This document shows positions 25,745 through 36,500 of a DNA stretch of 64,000 bases, one piece after another (the first letter of the stretch is position 1; each line of letters begins with the position of its first letter). The notes under the pieces were generated by a model. It had not been told where the DNA came from, ran no database searches, and worked only from the letters and a program-made list of their open reading frames with translations. The DNA is from NCEH01 sp002257205 (lineage in GTDB: Bacteria; Pseudomonadota; Alphaproteobacteria; Rhizobiales; Xanthobacteraceae): the NCBI RefSeq assembly GCF_043195105.1, contig NZ_JBAFWO010000006.1; one strand, written 5' to 3'. The translations under genes and the position numbers were made by a program.

Positions 25745-26494
25745 ATGACCGAACTCACCGGAAAAATCGCCCTCATCACCGGTGCGTCGAGCGGGATCGG
25801 CGCGGCCACCGCGCTGAAACTGGCGCAAGCGGGCGTCAAGGTCGGGATCGCCGCAAGGCGGGCCGACCGTCTCGCGGCGCTGAAGGAAGAGATCGTGCGC
25901 CGGGGCGGAGATGCGTGCGTTCTTGAAGTCGATGTCGTCGATGCCGAGGTGGTTCGGGCCGGCGTTGAACGGCTGGTCGAGGCTTTCGGGGCCATTGACA
26001 TCCTCTTCAACAATGCCGGCGTCATGCCCGTGTCCGAGATTGATGAATTCAAGACCAACGAATGGAATGCGATGGTCGACGTCAACATCAAGGGCGTTCT
26101 CAATGCGACAGCCGCGGTCCTGCCCCACATGATCCGCCAGCATTCCGGGCACATCTTCAACACATCCTCGATTGCCGGCCGCAAGGTCTTCGGGCCGGGA
26201 TACACCGTCTATTCGGCCACGAAGTTCGCCGTCAGCGCCTTCAGCGAAGGGCTGCGCATGGAGGTCGGCAAGAAGCATAACATCCGTGTCACATGCATCC
26301 AGCCCGGCGCGGTCGCCACGGAACTGCCCGAGCAGACGACGAACCCGGAAAGGCGCAGGCAGCTCGACGCCTACCGCGCGGCCATCCGCTTCCTTGACCC
26401 CGAGGACATTGCCAGCACCGTGCTCTTCGCCGCCGGTGCGCCCGCTCACGTCAATGTCGCAGAGCTCTTCGTGCTGCCCACTGAGCAGGCCTGA
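25745..26494 (+). CDS. Short-chain dehydrogenase/reductase
   Basis: 249 residues, classical SDR: ITGASSGIGAATA, NNAGVMPVSEID, NTSSIAGRKVFGPGYTVYSATKFAV with the catalytic Ser and Y-x3-K, then IQPGAVATELPEQ. AARRADR after the second strand suggests NADP(H). The start at 25745 has AAAGGA eight bases ahead. It is close to YdfG-like 3-hydroxy acid dehydrogenases in layout. It lies between the AraC gene and the molybdenum hydroxylase genes, all in one direction. Substrate unknown. Confidence 0.87.
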   Translation: MTELTGKIALITGASSGIGAATALKLAQAGVKVGIAARRADRLAALKEEIVRRGGDACVLEVDVVDAEVVRAGVERLVEAFGAIDILFNNAGVMPVSEIDEFKTNEWNAMVDVNIKGVLNATAAVLPHMIRQHSGHIFNTSSIAGRKVFGPGYTVYSATKFAVSAFSEGLRMEVGKKHNIRVTCIQPGAVATELPEQTTNPERRRQLDAYRAAIRFLDPEDIASTVLFAAGAPAHVNVAELFVLPTEQA

Positions 26495-26686
26495 CATCCG
26501 AGGCACGCGATCACGACCGCGTCACTCCCCGTGCGATCGAGCGGATTGGGCAAGAAATCCGGAGCATCGGGCTAACGTGCGGAGACTGGCCGTTCTTACG
26601 TTCAGTCATGGCAAGCAAGCGGCAGCGCCGCGAGAGGCTTCCGGAGGCCGTCGATCGCCGGAACCGCCAACGCAAACGGAGAGGCC

Positions 26687-28876
26687 ATGCGCAACCTCGA
26701 CGTCAAGCTTACGCGGCGTGCCTTCGTCGCCGCAACTTCGACGCTGGTCATTGGCGCGGCGCTTCCCCTCAGGAAGAGCCTCGCCGAGCCGCAGCCTGCC
26801 GGCGCCTCCCTTGAACCCAATGCCTTCGTCCGCATCGGCTCCGACGACGTGGTGACCGTGCTGAGCAAGCATATCGAGTTCGGCCAGGGCGCCCATACCG
26901 GCATGGCCACGCTGGTGGCGGAGGAACTCGACGCGGACTGGTCGACCATCCGCGTCGAGACCGCCAGGGCCAATACCGCCGTGTACAAGCACCTGATCTA
27001 TGGCTGGCAGGGGACCGGCGGCTCGAGTGCGATCCGCGAGGCCCATGAGCAGATGCGCCGGATGGGCGCCATGGCCCGACGCATGCTGATGGAGGCGGCC
27101 GCCAGGGACTGGGCGGTGCCGATCGAGGAAATTCGCACCGACAATGGTGTGCTGCTGCACCCGCCTTCCGGAAAGTCGGCACGCTACGGAGAGCTTGCGG
27201 CTCTGGCCAGCACATTGCCGGCACCGGATCCCGAGACGCTGAAACTCAAGGCGCCGTCCGAATTCCGGCTGATCGGCAAGACATCTCACCTGCCGCGCGT
27301 GGATTCGCGGGCAAAGTGCGACGGCACTGCGGTGTTCGGCATGGACATTCACGAACCCGGAATGTTGACCGCCGTCATCCGCAAACCACCCCGCTTCGGC
27401 GGAAAGGTGCGGACCTTTGATGCCTCCCGCGCGCTTGAAGTGCCCGGCGTCGTTGCGGTCCGGCAGATCGATACCGGCATTGCCGTCTATGCGACCGGCA
27501 CTTGGGCCGCCATCCAGGGCCGGGAAGCCCTCGACGTGACTTGGGATGAAAGCGAGGCGGAGACGCGCAGCACCGCCGACATCTTCGCGGCGTTCCGCGC
27601 CGTCGCCGGCAAGCCGGGCCTGACCGCGGCGGAGCGCGGCGATGTCGAGCCGGCTTTCGCCGCCGCCGACAGGATCATCGAAGCCGAGTTCACCTTCCCC
27701 TATGTCGCCCATGCGGCCATGGAGCCGCTCTGCGGCTTCATCATGTGGGACGGGGCGAGCGTCAAGGCCCGTTACGGCTGCCAGATGCATACCTTCGACC
27801 AGAGCCAGCTCGCGCGCCTGTTCGACGTGCCGGTCGAGAAGGTCGAGATTGAGAACGTCTATGCCGGCGGCAGCTTCGGCCGCCGTATCGACCTGGGCAA
27901 CGAGATCCTCGGCCCGGACTTCGCCGCCGACATGGCCGCCGCCGCCAAGGGGATCGGGCCGGGCCAGGGCGTAAAGGTGATGTGGACGCGCGAGGACGAC
28001 ATCACCGGCGGCTGGTACCGGCCCATGATCCTCCACCGCATGCGGGCAGCCATCAAGAATGGCCGGCTGAGCGCCTGGCACGATAGGATCGTCGGTCACT
28101 CCTTCGGGGTCGACAGCGTGCTCCGCGCCCGAATGCCGAGCGGCGCCGATGCCCTGATGGTCGAGGGTGCCGCCAACATGCTCTACGGCGTCGGCAATTT
28201 CTTGTGCGACGCGCATATCGTGCGGGACAAGGTTCCGACATCCTCGCTGCGCTCAGTGGGCAGCACACATACGGCCTACGCCGTCGAACGCTTCATTGAC
28301 CGGGTTCTGGAAGCGCTCGGCCAGGATCCCGTCGAAGGCCGCGTCGCCCTCCTCGGCGCGGAGCCGAAGGAGGTCGGGGTCCTGAGGGCCGTGGCGCAGG
28401 CCGCCGGCTGGTCCGGTCCGATGGTTGGCGATGGCCGGGCGCGCGGCGTGGCGGTCGGCAGGGCCTTTTCCACCTCCGTCGCCCAGATCGCGGAGGTCTC
28501 GATCGGGCCGGACGGCGGACCGCGCGTTCATAAGGTTTGGTGCGCCATCGACTGCGGCATGGCGGTCAACCCGGATGTCATCAAGGCCCAGATCGAGGGC
28601 GGCACAGGCTATGGCCTCGGCATCGCCCTGTTTGGCCAGATCGACCTGGAAAGCGGTCGCATCGCGCAGTCGAATTTTCACGACTACCGGGTGCTACGCC
28701 ATGACGAGATGCCGGAAGTCGAGGTGATCATCGTTCCGTCCAACGCAGCGCCGACGGGCGTTGGGGAACTGGGCGTGCCGATGATCGGGCCCGCCGTCGC
28801 GAATGCACTCGCACGGCTCGGATGGTCGGACGCCGCGCTCCAGCTTCCGCTCCATCCTTCCTCCGCACGGCTTTGA
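26687..28876 (+). CDS. Periplasmic molybdenum hydroxylase, large (molybdopterin) subunit
   Basis: 729 residues of the xanthine oxidase superfamily, closest in layout to isoquinoline 1-oxidoreductase beta subunits. A Tat signal is visible (LTRRAFVAATSTLVIGAAL). Family motifs include GQGAHTGMATLVAEELD, YVAHAAMEPLCG, YAGGSFGRRID, CAIDCGMAVNPDVIKAQIEGG, and GVGELGVPMIGPAVANAL, which holds the catalytic Glu. It transfers an oxygen from water to a carbon substrate using Mo-molybdopterin cytosine dinucleotide. The last 15 or so residues (WSDAALQLPLHPSSARL) look unlike the family end, and another frame there reads VGRRAPASAPSFL, so a late frameshift is possible. Confidence 0.85.
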   Translation: MRNLDVKLTRRAFVAATSTLVIGAALPLRKSLAEPQPAGASLEPNAFVRIGSDDVVTVLSKHIEFGQGAHTGMATLVAEELDADWSTIRVETARANTAVYKHLIYGWQGTGGSSAIREAHEQMRRMGAMARRMLMEAAARDWAVPIEEIRTDNGVLLHPPSGKSARYGELAALASTLPAPDPETLKLKAPSEFRLIGKTSHLPRVDSRAKCDGTAVFGMDIHEPGMLTAVIRKPPRFGGKVRTFDASRALEVPGVVAVRQIDTGIAVYATGTWAAIQGREALDVTWDESEAETRSTADIFAAFRAVAGKPGLTAAERGDVEPAFAAADRIIEAEFTFPYVAHAAMEPLCGFIMWDGASVKARYGCQMHTFDQSQLARLFDVPVEKVEIENVYAGGSFGRRIDLGNEILGPDFAADMAAAAKGIGPGQGVKVMWTREDDITGGWYRPMILHRMRAAIKNGRLSAWHDRIVGHSFGVDSVLRARMPSGADALMVEGAANMLYGVGNFLCDAHIVRDKVPTSSLRSVGSTHTAYAVERFIDRVLEALGQDPVEGRVALLGAEPKEVGVLRAVAQAAGWSGPMVGDGRARGVAVGRAFSTSVAQIAEVSIGPDGGPRVHKVWCAIDCGMAVNPDVIKAQIEGGTGYGLGIALFGQIDLESGRIAQSNFHDYRVLRHDEMPEVEVIIVPSNAAPTGVGELGVPMIGPAVANALARLGWSDAALQLPLHPSSARL

Positions 28877-28887
28877 AAGGCTTCGAC

Positions 28888-29373
28888 ATGGCATCGGATA
28901 CCCGACAGACAGATCGGCTCGCCTTCACGCTGAATGGCCGGGAGGTCACCTTCGAAGGCGACCCGAACATGCCGCTGCTCTGGGCCCTGCGCGACGCGCT
29001 CGGGCTGACCGGCACCAAGTTCGGATGCGGCATGGCCATGTGCGGGGCCTGCACCGTGCATGTGGACGGAACGGCGACGCGCTCCTGCGTCCTGCCCGTG
29101 GATGGGGTCCGTGGAACGGCGGTCACGACGGTCGAGGGCGTCGGCAACACAGCGGTCGGCAGGGCTGTGCAGGAGGCTTGGGTCGACCTGAACGTGGTCC
29201 AATGTGGCTACTGCCAGTCCGGGCAGATCATGAGCGCGAGCGCGCTGCTGGCGGAGACGCGCGCGCCGAGCGATGCCGATATCGATGCCGCGATGAGCGG
29301 GAACATCTGCCGCTGCGCGACTTATCTGCGCATCAAGGCGGCCATCCATCAGGCGGCGAAAGCGCTGGCATGA
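28888..29373 (+). CDS. (2Fe-2S)-binding subunit of molybdenum hydroxylase
   Basis: 161 residues with both iron-sulfur cluster sites: KFGCGMAMCGACTVHVDG plus a later C (RSCVLPV) for the plant-ferredoxin-type cluster, and CGYCQSGQIMSA with GNICRCATYLRIK for the helical cluster. It passes electrons from the molybdenum subunit to an acceptor, probably a cytochrome. It starts 11 bases after the large-subunit stop with AAAGG upstream. The order large-then-small is the reverse of many iorAB operons. No signal of its own, so it would be exported with its partner. Confidence 0.9.
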   Translation: MASDTRQTDRLAFTLNGREVTFEGDPNMPLLWALRDALGLTGTKFGCGMAMCGACTVHVDGTATRSCVLPVDGVRGTAVTTVEGVGNTAVGRAVQEAWVDLNVVQCGYCQSGQIMSASALLAETRAPSDADIDAAMSGNICRCATYLRIKAAIHQAAKALA

Positions 29374-29749
29374 GCGGCCGGGCGATCCGACCATCGCCGG
29401 TCTGATCTCGCCGGCGGGGGTATGTCGCGCGGCTGCCTGCGGGCGCCGATCCCGGATCCCGTCGCGGGCGCGGCAGATCAATCCGGAGACGGGGCCAACC
29501 TGGGCACCGAAATTCCGCGCGCGATCTCCCTTAAGGCGCTCATGACGGTTCCCGGATGACCGCAGTATCGATGCCCGGTGGCGTTTTTCAAGACATTCAC
29601 CGACAAGCGCCACGAAGGCCTTGTCGAACGATAGCCTATGGCGCAATCGTCCGGACGTGGGTATTGCCCAATTTCTCGTGGGCTCCAGCAACCGGCGGAT
29701 CGTGTCCCAATATTTCAGCCGCCACGTCTCCAGTTTGAAGGCGCATTCC
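29374..29749. other. Gap between hydroxylase and VOC genes
   Basis: About 375 bases. A long minus frame covers it but lacks a ribosome site and family resemblance. No terminator with a T-run is visible. I see no gene I can support. Confidence 0.4.
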
Positions 29750-30142
29750 ATGTTCAGCTATATGATGATTGGTACCAACGATCTTTCCCGCGCCATCCCG
29801 TTCTATGAAGCCGTGATGGCGGTGCTCGGTCATTCCCGGCTTGACGATTACAGCGATGACCACGGCGGTCGCTGGGCCAGTTGGGGAGCACCAGATCCCG
29901 GGCCGCACATTACGGTGGGCCCCCCGTTCGACGGTCTGGCTGCAAAGGTCGGGAATGGGATGATGATTTCATTCCTTGCGAACGATCGCCAGGCGGTCGA
30001 CCGCTTCCATGCGGCCGCCCTCGCCCATGGCGGCAGCGATGAAGGGGAGCCCGGCCTGCGCCCGCATTATGGTCCGACCTTCTATGCCGCTTATGTCCGC
30101 GACCCCGACGGCAATAAGCTCAACGCCGTCTGCTATATATGA
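29750..30142 (+). CDS. VOC (glyoxalase/bleomycin-resistance) family protein
   Basis: 130 residues: FSYMMIGTNDLSRAIPFYEAVMAVLGH opens the first beta-alpha-beta-beta-beta unit and YAAYVRDPDGNKLNAVCY closes the second. Metal ligands are less clear than in true glyoxalase I, and the group is functionally mixed. The start at 29750 has GAAGG about ten bases upstream. It is a single gene followed by an intrinsic terminator 200 bases on. Substrate unknown. Confidence 0.85.
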   Translation: MFSYMMIGTNDLSRAIPFYEAVMAVLGHSRLDDYSDDHGGRWASWGAPDPGPHITVGPPFDGLAAKVGNGMMISFLANDRQAVDRFHAAALAHGGSDEGEPGLRPHYGPTFYAAYVRDPDGNKLNAVCYI

Positions 30143-30345
30143 GGGTGCATATATGAACTGTTGTTCCACGGGCGGACAGCGCTTCGAATATATTACTTGT
30201 GCCCCAGATTCCGCGCTGCTTCAATGGGTTGAAGCCGAACAGATCGCGCCGTCATAGAACCGGATCGTGTTTCGGGTGTAATATTCACCGGATTGAACCT
30301 TGATGGTGCCCGGACGTGCGCCGGAATTGACTTATTGAGTAGGAA
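30143..30345. other. Non-coding stretch before the terminator
   Basis: About 200 bases with no supported gene. It holds TAGAACCGGATC at 30255-30266, a possible weak copy of one end of the palindromic repeat family. A small RNA ending at the following terminator is possible but unproven. Confidence 0.3.
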
Positions 30346-30369
30346 CCCGCCGGGCAGGCGGGGTTTTTT
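30346..30369 (+). terminator. Rho-independent terminator
   Basis: CCCGCC, loop GGGCA, GGCGGG, then G and six T residues. The stem is GC-only and the T-run is immediate. It lies 204 bases after the VOC stop and 200 bases before the autotransporter start. Confidence 0.85.
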
Positions 30370-30570
30370 ATTCGATCCTGATCGAAGTCCTCAGGCGGTG
30401 CATCTTTCGAGGCTGGATTTCGACGCGTGCCTTAAGACCGCACGGTGTTTTCCCGCGAGGAAACTCTTTAAGAAAGCGTCGCACTGGAGCGTTATATGCC
30501 TGAGCCGCTTCGAATTTGAACTCCTGCGTGACTGGCGGCAGGGTTGCGCTGACCGAAAAGTGCACCCGTG

Positions 30571-33500
30571 ATGCCTCTCGTCAGCTTCCGCCGCGCGGAT
30601 CGCAAAAGCCTCCTGCGTGATGGGCTCACGTCCGCCATCCTTCTCGTGCTCGGCCTGGCGTCCGCCGGCTCTGGATTCGCGCAGACCGCCGGCCGCCATG
30701 GCGGTGGCGCGAATGTCCCGGTTCCCCAAATGGCCATCGACATCCTCGCGACCACCAGCATCGGGCTGAGCGGCGCCGCTGGTGCAACCGGCAGCGATGG
30801 GCCGGACGCGAACGGCGGCAAGGCCAATGGCGAGGGCGGCAAGACCACTGGGGGCAACGGGGTCGGGGCCGGCGGCAATGCGGCCGGCGGCGGCGACGGC
30901 GATTTGGGCGGGGCGGGTGGCACGGGCGTCGATGCGGCGTCCGCGAAGGTTCGGGTGGAAGGTGGCATCGTTTCCGGCGGTGCGGGCGGCAGCGGTGGCG
31001 CCGGCGGCGAGGGCGGTACCGAGAACGGCAGCAGCGGCAATGGCAATGGCGGCAATGGCAACGCCGGAGCCGGCAATAGCAACGGCGGCAACGGCAGCCC
31101 CGGTGACGGCAACCTCAATGGCGGAAGCGGCAACGATGCCGGTGACGCTGGCGGCAACGGCGTTGCGGCAGGCGGCAACATCGTCGACGGCGGCGCTGGT
31201 GGCAGCGGTGGGGCGGGCGGCATGGGCATCAGCGCGGCCGATGCCCGGATCCAGATTAGGAACGCCATCGTTTCCGGCGGTACCGGCGGCAGCGGCGGTG
31301 CCGGCGGCCATGGCGGGGCGGGCAACGGCGGCAACGGCAATGGCAACGGCGGCAATGGCAACGCCGGGAGCGGCAACAACAACGGCGGAAATAATAACGG
31401 CGGCAGCGGGAATGCCAACGGCGGCAGCGGCAATAATAATGGCGGCAACGGCGGCAATGGCGAGAACGCAGGCGCGAACACGGCGATCGGCGGGAACGGC
31501 GGCGCGGGTAATGCCGGCGGCGCGGGCATCGGCGCTACGCATGCACGGATCCAGCTCGAAAACAGCACGGTTTCGGGCGGCGCAGGCGGCGCAGGCGGCG
31601 TCGGCGGCACCGGCGGGATCGGCAATGGCAGCAACGGCGATGGAAACGGCGGCAACGACAATGCCGGCGATAGCAACAACAATGGTGGCAACAATAACGG
31701 CGGCGATGGCAATGCCAATGGGGGCAGTGGCAATAACAATACCGCTGGAAGTGGAGATGGCGGCGGCAATGGCCGCGGTGGTGGCGGGAATAGCGTCGAC
31801 GGTGGCGCGGGCGGTGGCGGCGGCGCCGGCAGCGCCGCCATCAGCGGCGCCTCGCTCTCGATCCGCACGAAGGACGGCATCATTTCCGGCGGCGCCGGGG
31901 GCGCGGGAGGTGTCGGTGGCAATGGCGGGGCCGGCAACGGCGGCAACGGCAATGGCAATGGCGGCAACAATAACGCTGGAAGCAACAACAATAATGGCGG
32001 CAACGACAATGGCGGCAATGGCAACGCCAACGGGGGCAGCGGCAATAACAACGGCGGCAACGGCGGCAATGGCGATAACGCCGGCGGCAACGCCGCCAAT
32101 GGCGGACGCGGTGGTGACGGTGGGATCGGCGGGGGTGGCGTCGTCGGCACCTATGTGAAGATCGACGCCCAGGGCAGCACTATTTCCGGAGGCGCCGGCG
32201 GCCGCGGCGGCGATGGCGGGAATGGCGGGGCGGGGAATGGCGGTAATGGAGATGGCAACGGCGGCAACAATAATGGCGGCAGTGGAAATAATAACGGCGG
32301 GAATAACAATGCCGGGAACGGAAATAGCGGCGGCGGGAGCAGCAATAACAGCGGCCGGTCGGGAAACAGCAACGGCGGCAACGGCGTCCGTGCGGGCGGT
32401 AATTTCGCCGATGGCGGAAGCGGGGGGCAGGGCGCCGCCGGCGGCAATGGCCTAAGCGTGACGCATGCCGCCATCACCGCGCAAGACACCAACATTGCCG
32501 GCGGTACCGGAGGGGTCGGGGGCACCGGGGGCAATGGTGGGGGCGGCAATGGCGGCAACGGCAATAACAACAGCGGAAACAACAATGGCGGTAGCGCCAA
32601 CAACAATGGCGGCAACAATAACGGTGGGAACGGTAACAATAACGGTGGAAGCTCAAACAACAATGGTGGAAGTGGGAACAACAACGGCGCCAATGGCGAC
32701 CGTGCGGGCGCTAACACTTCCAGCGGCGGCAACGGCGGGGACGGCGGCGACGCCGGAACGGGCATTCTCGCTTCGGATGTAGCGATCCACATCAATGGCG
32801 GGCGCGTCTCCGGCGGTGCCGGCGGCGTCGGCGGAACCGGGGGGAACGGCGGCATCGGCAATGGCGGCAACGGCGACGGCAACGGCGGCAACAATAACGG
32901 GGGAAGCGGCAACAATAACGGCGGTAACAACAACGGCGGAAGCGGAAATAATAACGGCGGTAGCAGCAACAATAACAGCGGCAACGGCGCCAACGGTATG
33001 AGCGCGGGCGACAACAACAATGATGGCGGGATCGGCGGCCAGGGCGGGGCGGGCGGCGCCGGCATCAGCGCGGCCCAGGCCACGATCCGGATCATCGATG
33101 GAACCGTTTCCGGCGGCGGCGGCGGTGCTGGCGGCACCGGTGGCAACGGCGGGGCCGGCAATGGTGGTAACGGCAACGGCAACGGCGGCAACAACAACGC
33201 CGGCAGCGGCAATAATAATGGCGGCAACAACAATGGCGGCAGCGGCAACGCCACGGACGGCAGCGCCAACGGCAATAGCGGCAACGGCGGCAATGGCGTA
33301 GGCGCGGGCGGCAACACTGCCAATGGTCGCGACGGTGGCGCGGGCGGTGACGGCGGCGCCGGCGTGAACACGACCCGGGGGCTCGTCGCCGTTCAAGGCG
33401 GAAGCATTTCCGGCGGCGCGGGCGGCGCGGGTGGCACCGGCGGCAATGGCGGGGCCGGCAACGGGGGCAATGGCAACGGCAACGGCGGCAATAACGACGC

Positions 33501-36500
33501 GGGCAGCGGCAACAATAACGGCGGCAATTACAACGGCGGCAGCGGCAATAGCGGTGGCGGCAGCGGCAATAACAACGGCGGCAGCGCCAGCAACAATGGC
33601 GGCAACGGGGCCTCGGCGGGCAATAACAAGGTCAATGGCGGGGCCGGTGGCGCCGGCGGCAGCGGCGGAGCCGGCATCCTTGGGGCCGGCATCGATGGGG
33701 CCTCCGCGATTATCGACATCCGGGGCGCGGATATATCCGGCGGCGGGGGCGGCGCTGGCGGCACGGGCGGGAATGGCGGGTCCGGCAACGGCGGCAACGG
33801 CACGGGCAATGGCGGTAATAATAATGCCGGCGCCGGCAATAATAACGGCGGCGTTCAGAATGGCGGAAATGGCAATGACAACGCCGGCAGTGGCAATAAT
33901 AACGGCGGGACCGGAAACAATAACGGCGGCAACGGCAATGAGAGCGGCGGCAACACCGCCGATGGCGGAGCCGGTGGGCAAGGCGGGGCCGGCGGGGTCG
34001 GCATCGGCGGGGCCTATGTCGAGATTTCCGTGACCGGCGGACTCGTTTCCGGCGGCGCCGGCGGTCATGGCGGCACGGGCGGCAATGGCGGGGCCGGCAA
34101 CGGCGGCAATGGCAATGGGAATGGCGGCAATAACGACGCCGGCAGCGGCAATAATAACGGCGGCAACGACAACGGCGGCACCGGCAGCAATAATGGCGGC
34201 AGCGGCAATAATAATGGCGGTGCATCCAACAGCAATGCCGGCAATGGAAATGCGGCCGGCGGCAATACGGTCCTCGGCGGAGCGGGCGGAAGCGGCGGCG
34301 CCGGCGGCGCCGGGATCAGCGGGGCGTTCGCCCGGATCCAGCTGGACAAGGCGACCATTTCCGGTGGAGCGGCCGGCAATGGCGGCATCGGCGGCAATGG
34401 CGGGGCTGGCAACGGCGGCAACGGCACCGGCAATGGCGGCAACGGCAATGCCGGGAGCGGCAACAATAATGGCGGCAATGATAACGCCGGGGATGGCAAT
34501 AACAACAGCGGAAGTGGAAATAACAATGCCGGGGCGGGCAACAATACCGGCGGCGATGGTGGCATCGCGGGCAGCAACAATGCCGATGGTGGCGCCGGCG
34601 GGCGGGGCGGCGCCGGTGGCGCCGGCGTAAGTGCGTCAGATACCACGCTCGATGCGAGCGGCTCGGCCATTTCCGGTGGCGCCGGCGGCAGCGGCGGCAC
34701 AGGCGGCCACGGCGGCGCGGGCAATGGCGGCAACGGCAATGGCAATGGCGGCAGTCATAATGGCGGCAGCGGCAATAATAATGGTGGCAGCGGCAATGGC
34801 GGCAGCGGCAACAACAATGCCGGCAGCAATAACAATAATGGCGGCCATGGCGGCAACGGGGACGGGAGCGGAGACAATCGCGTCATCGGCGGCGTCGGCG
34901 GCGATGGCGGGGCAGGCGGAGCCGGCATCAGCGGCGAAAATGTCAGGGTTTCCGTCTGGGATAGCGTGATTTCCGGCGGGGCGGGCGGCGGTGGCGGGGA
35001 CGGTGGCAACGGCGGCTCCGGCAATGGCGGCAACGGCAATGGCAATGGGGGCAATAACAACGCCGGCAGCGGCAACAATAATGGCGGTAACGACAATCGG
35101 GGCAGCGGCAATGACAATGGCGGCAGCGGCAATAACAACGGCAATAATGGTGGCGATGGAGATGCGGCTGGCGGGAACAGGTCCGATGGCGGTGCGGGCG
35201 GAGCCGGCGGAGCGGGGGGCGCGGGCATCACCGGCATCCAGGCCGCGATAGATGTGCAGGGCGGCCGTGTGTCGGGCGGCGCGGGCGGAGCGGGGGGCGT
35301 CGGCAGCAGTGGCGGCGCGGGCAATGGCGGCAATGGCAATGGCAATGGCGGCAGTGGTAACGGCGGCAGCGGAAATAATAACGGCGGCAGTGGCAATGCC
35401 GGAGGCGGCAACAACCAGGGCGGCAACGGCAATAATAATGGCAACAACGGCGGCAACGGGGTCGCGGCCGGCGCCAACACTACGGACGGCGGGGCGGGCG
35501 GGGCCGGCGGGGCCGGCGGGGCCGGCATCAGCGGAACCGATGCCAGGGTCACCGTCGAAGACGCGCACATTTCCGGTGGCGCGGGTGGTGCCGGCGGTGT
35601 TGGCGGCAACGGCGGCTCCGGCAATGGTGGCAATGGCGGGGGCAGCGGCGGCAACAACAATTCCGGCAGCGGCAATAACAACGGCGGCAATGACAACGGT
35701 GGAAGCGGCAATAACAACAGCGGAAATGGCAACAATAACGGCAATAACGGGGCCAGCGGCGTCGGCGCCGGCGGAAATAGTGCTGCGGGGGGCGTGGGCG
35801 GCGGCGGCGGCGTCGGCGGTGCCGGCATAGCCGGTTCATATGCCTCGATCGTGGTGAGCGGCGGCTCCATTTCCGCCGGTGTCGGCGGCGATGGGGGCAC
35901 AGGCGGCAACGGAGGCGCCGGCAACGGCGGCAACGGCAATGGCAATGGCGGCAATGGCACCGGGGGAAGCGGCAACAACAATGGCGGCAACGGAAACGCC
36001 GGCGGCGGGAACCTCAATCCCGGGAACGGCAATGGCAACGACGGCAACGGCGGCAATGGCGCCGGGGCCGGCGGCAACATCGCCGACGCCGGCGCGGGCG
36101 GAACTGGCGGGGCTGGCGGCGCGGGCATAGGCGTGACGCATGCGGACGTCCTGTTGGAAAATGGGGCGGTTGCCGGCGGTGCCGGCGGCGGGGGCGGAAC
36201 GGGGGGCAATGGTGGGGCCGGCAACGGCGGCAACGGTGGCGGGAATGGCGGCAACGGCAACGGCGGCGGCGGCAGCAACGGCAATTCCGGTGGCGACAAT
36301 GGCGGCAGCGGCGGCGGCGGCAATGACAATGGGGGCAACGGCGTCGGCGCCGGAGGAAACAGGGCAGATGGCGGCGCCGGCGGCAGCGGCGGGACTGGCG
36401 GCGCGGGCATCAGCGGCACCTATGCACGCCTTCGGATCGACAACGCGATCGTTTCCGCTGGTGCCGGCGGGGCGGGTGGCGCGGGCGGAAACGGGGGCGC

